Source: Candidatus Woesearchaeota archaeon
Lineage (GTDB): Archaea > Nanobdellota > Nanobdellia > Woesearchaeales > GW2011-AR15
Direction: 5' to 3'
Assembly: GCA_023701075.1 (NCBI GenBank)
Contig: JAMPXQ010000081.1
Coordinates: forward strand, 1-6,468
Length of the DNA stretch: 6,468 bases
Made by a program: the position numbers and the translations under genes. Positions 6,065 through 6,468 of the stretch are shown piece after piece. Every line of letters begins with the position of its first letter. Positions within the stretch are counted from its first letter, which is position 1. The notes beneath the pieces are model-generated. The model searched no databases. It was not told the origin of the DNA and was given only the letters and a program-made list of their open reading frames with translations.

Positions 6065-6080
6065 TTTATATATTTTTCCT
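6065..6080 (-). promoter_or_regulatory. BRE/TATA promoter of the winged-helix gene
   Basis: On the minus strand, AGGAAAA (6074-6080) followed by ATATATAAA (6065-6073) is a good archaeal BRE plus TATA box. The usual spacing places the transcript start near 6042. That leaves a leader of about 16 nt containing the GGGGG element (6032-6036). A nearer TATA-like stretch at 6041-6047 is too close to the start to be the main promoter. Confidence 0.55.
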
Positions 6081-6134
6081 AAGGATAGTAATGAGTAGCT
6101 TAGACACTTTGATATGGTAATGTCCTTAGTAATG
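6078..6134. repeat. Paired direct and inverted motifs in the divergent intergenic region
   Basis: TAGTAATG occurs at 6086-6093 and 6127-6134, 41 bp apart, about four helical turns. CTAAGGA at 6079-6085 is the inverse of TCCTTAG at 6123-6129. Each TAGTAATG is preceded by CCT, with five extra bases (AAGGA) in the first copy. The first copy abuts the upstream edge of the winged-helix gene's promoter. This is compatible with a regulator-binding region, but the motifs are short and chance cannot be excluded. Confidence 0.35.
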
Positions 6135-6163
6135 CATAGGATAGATAGACTATGTTTTGTTAC

Positions 6164-6178
6164 ACAAAGGTTATAAAG
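6164..6178 (+). promoter_or_regulatory. BRE/TATA promoter of the DUF4346-like gene
   Basis: ACAAAGG (6164-6170), BRE-like, is followed by TTATAAAG (6171-6178), centred 26.5 bases before the A of the ATG at 6201. Only a T-rich stretch lies between them and there is no Shine-Dalgarno, so the mRNA is predicted to start at the initiation codon. Confidence 0.65.
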
Positions 6179-6200
6179 AATTCTGGATTACGTTTTTTTT

Positions 6201-6468
6201 ATGAGTCATTTCAAAAAGATACCTGAAGTCAACTTTGATGCTGAGGTTGTGCATGGCGATTACCATCCAATCAAGGATTGGGAGATGGACCCTAAAGGCT
6301 ATGTGCTCATCCGGATCGATAAAGAAAAAAAAATTATTGAATTGGGTTTTTGCAAAACTATGAACATCATCGAGATCGTGTTCAGAGGAAAGAAACCACA
6401 GGATGTCTATTTTGAAGTCTGCAAAAGGGATCTGCTCTCAAGGCCGGACCATTATGCTTACATAGGCA
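6201..6468 (+). CDS. DUF4346-like protein, N-terminal part (3' end beyond window)
   Basis: An open frame from the ATG at 6201 to the window end encodes 89 complete residues. Residues 30-50 read DPKGYVLIRID followed by a short lysine run and IIELGFC. Later come a VFRGKKPQDVYFEVC segment and, at 80-89, SRPDHYAYIG. From memory this pattern, with the closing S-R-x-D-H-x-x-Y-x-G, resembles the DUF4346 region found in archaeal proteins and associated with tetrahydromethanopterin S-methyltransferase subunit A-like or pterin-linked proteins. In this organism type it occurs as a stand-alone small protein of unknown function. The assignment is from pattern memory only. The start is supported by a leaderless-type promoter. 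Nine consecutive A (6325-6333) in the Lys-Glu-Lys-Lys region are a possible slippage or sequencing-error site; the frame reads sensibly through it. Confidence 0.75.
   Translation, partial: MSHFKKIPEVNFDAEVVHGDYHPIKDWEMDPKGYVLIRIDKEKKIIELGFCKTMNIIEIVFRGKKPQDVYFEVCKRDLLSRPDHYAYIG

Larger units (their letters stand above)
6027..6200. other. Divergent intergenic region, 174 bp
   Basis: This is the longest non-coding gap in the window. It holds the minus-strand promoter of the winged-helix gene (6065-6080), the motif pair at 6078-6134, a short inverted repeat CATAG/CTATG (6135-6139 and 6150-6154), the plus-strand promoter at 6164-6178, and a run of eight T (6193-6200) directly before the next ATG. 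I see no tRNA or other structured RNA, and only very short open frames. Confidence 0.6.

Noticed and set aside
6091..6176. Small open frames (9 and 20 codons) in the divergent gap
   Set aside because: They are very short, with no ribosome-binding site or well-spaced promoter, and they overlap the promoter of the DUF4346-like gene.
6325..6333. Run of nine A in the DUF4346-like gene as a programmed frameshift
   Set aside because: The normal frame continues with sensible, family-like sequence (IIELGFC), so no shift is needed; noted only as a slippage-prone tract.
1..6468. CRISPR array, insertion sequence, prophage, toxin-antitoxin or defence system
   Set aside because: No repeat-spacer pattern, transposase, integrase, nuclease or toxin motif was seen on either strand.

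Overview
The window looks archaeal. Several genes have an AT-rich TATA box centred about 26-27 bases upstream of the start codon, with little or no leader. One gene has a GGTGAT Shine-Dalgarno, complementary to the archaeal 16S 3' end. The cytidylate-kinase-like protein is of the archaeal type, and strands end in poly-T tracts rather than strong hairpins. A moderate G+C content, short intergenic gaps, a bacterial-type MutS and many small unknown proteins suggest a DPANN-type genome (Woesearchaeota-like). That lineage guess is inference from memory of such proteins, not a computed placement.

Layout. Positions 1-1903 (+) hold the C-terminal three quarters of a MutS mismatch-repair ATPase whose 5' end lies outside the window. 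It converges on an unrecognised 212-residue protein (1898-2536, -), and the two stop codons form the palindrome CTATAG. Upstream on the minus strand is a cytidylate-kinase-like P-loop kinase (2615-3139, -). A 63-bp divergent promoter region separates it from a DUF4382-type lipoprotein (3203-3724, +). Next comes a GTG-initiated secreted protein anchored by a C-terminal membrane helix (3789-4964, +). Two unrecognised minus-strand genes follow (5025-5570 and 5616-6026); the second looks like a winged-helix DNA-binding protein. A 174-bp divergent intergenic region with repeated and inverted motifs leads to the start of a DUF4346-like protein (6201 to the window end, +), which is cut off.

How the genes relate. 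There is no obvious single pathway. The lipoprotein and the anchored secreted protein are both predicted envelope proteins on the same strand. The kinase-like gene and mutS touch nucleotide metabolism and DNA repair respectively, but they are not co-directional. The winged-helix candidate and the 181-residue protein may be one transcription unit. The winged-helix gene may also control itself and the divergent DUF4346-like gene through the repeated sites between them.

I see no CRISPR array, tRNA, rRNA, insertion sequence or clear defence or mobile system. The most notable points are the uniform promoter-to-start spacing, the kinase with a substituted substrate-site motif, the mutual stop overlap that places mutS terminators inside its neighbour's lysine codons, and three small proteins without recognised family.
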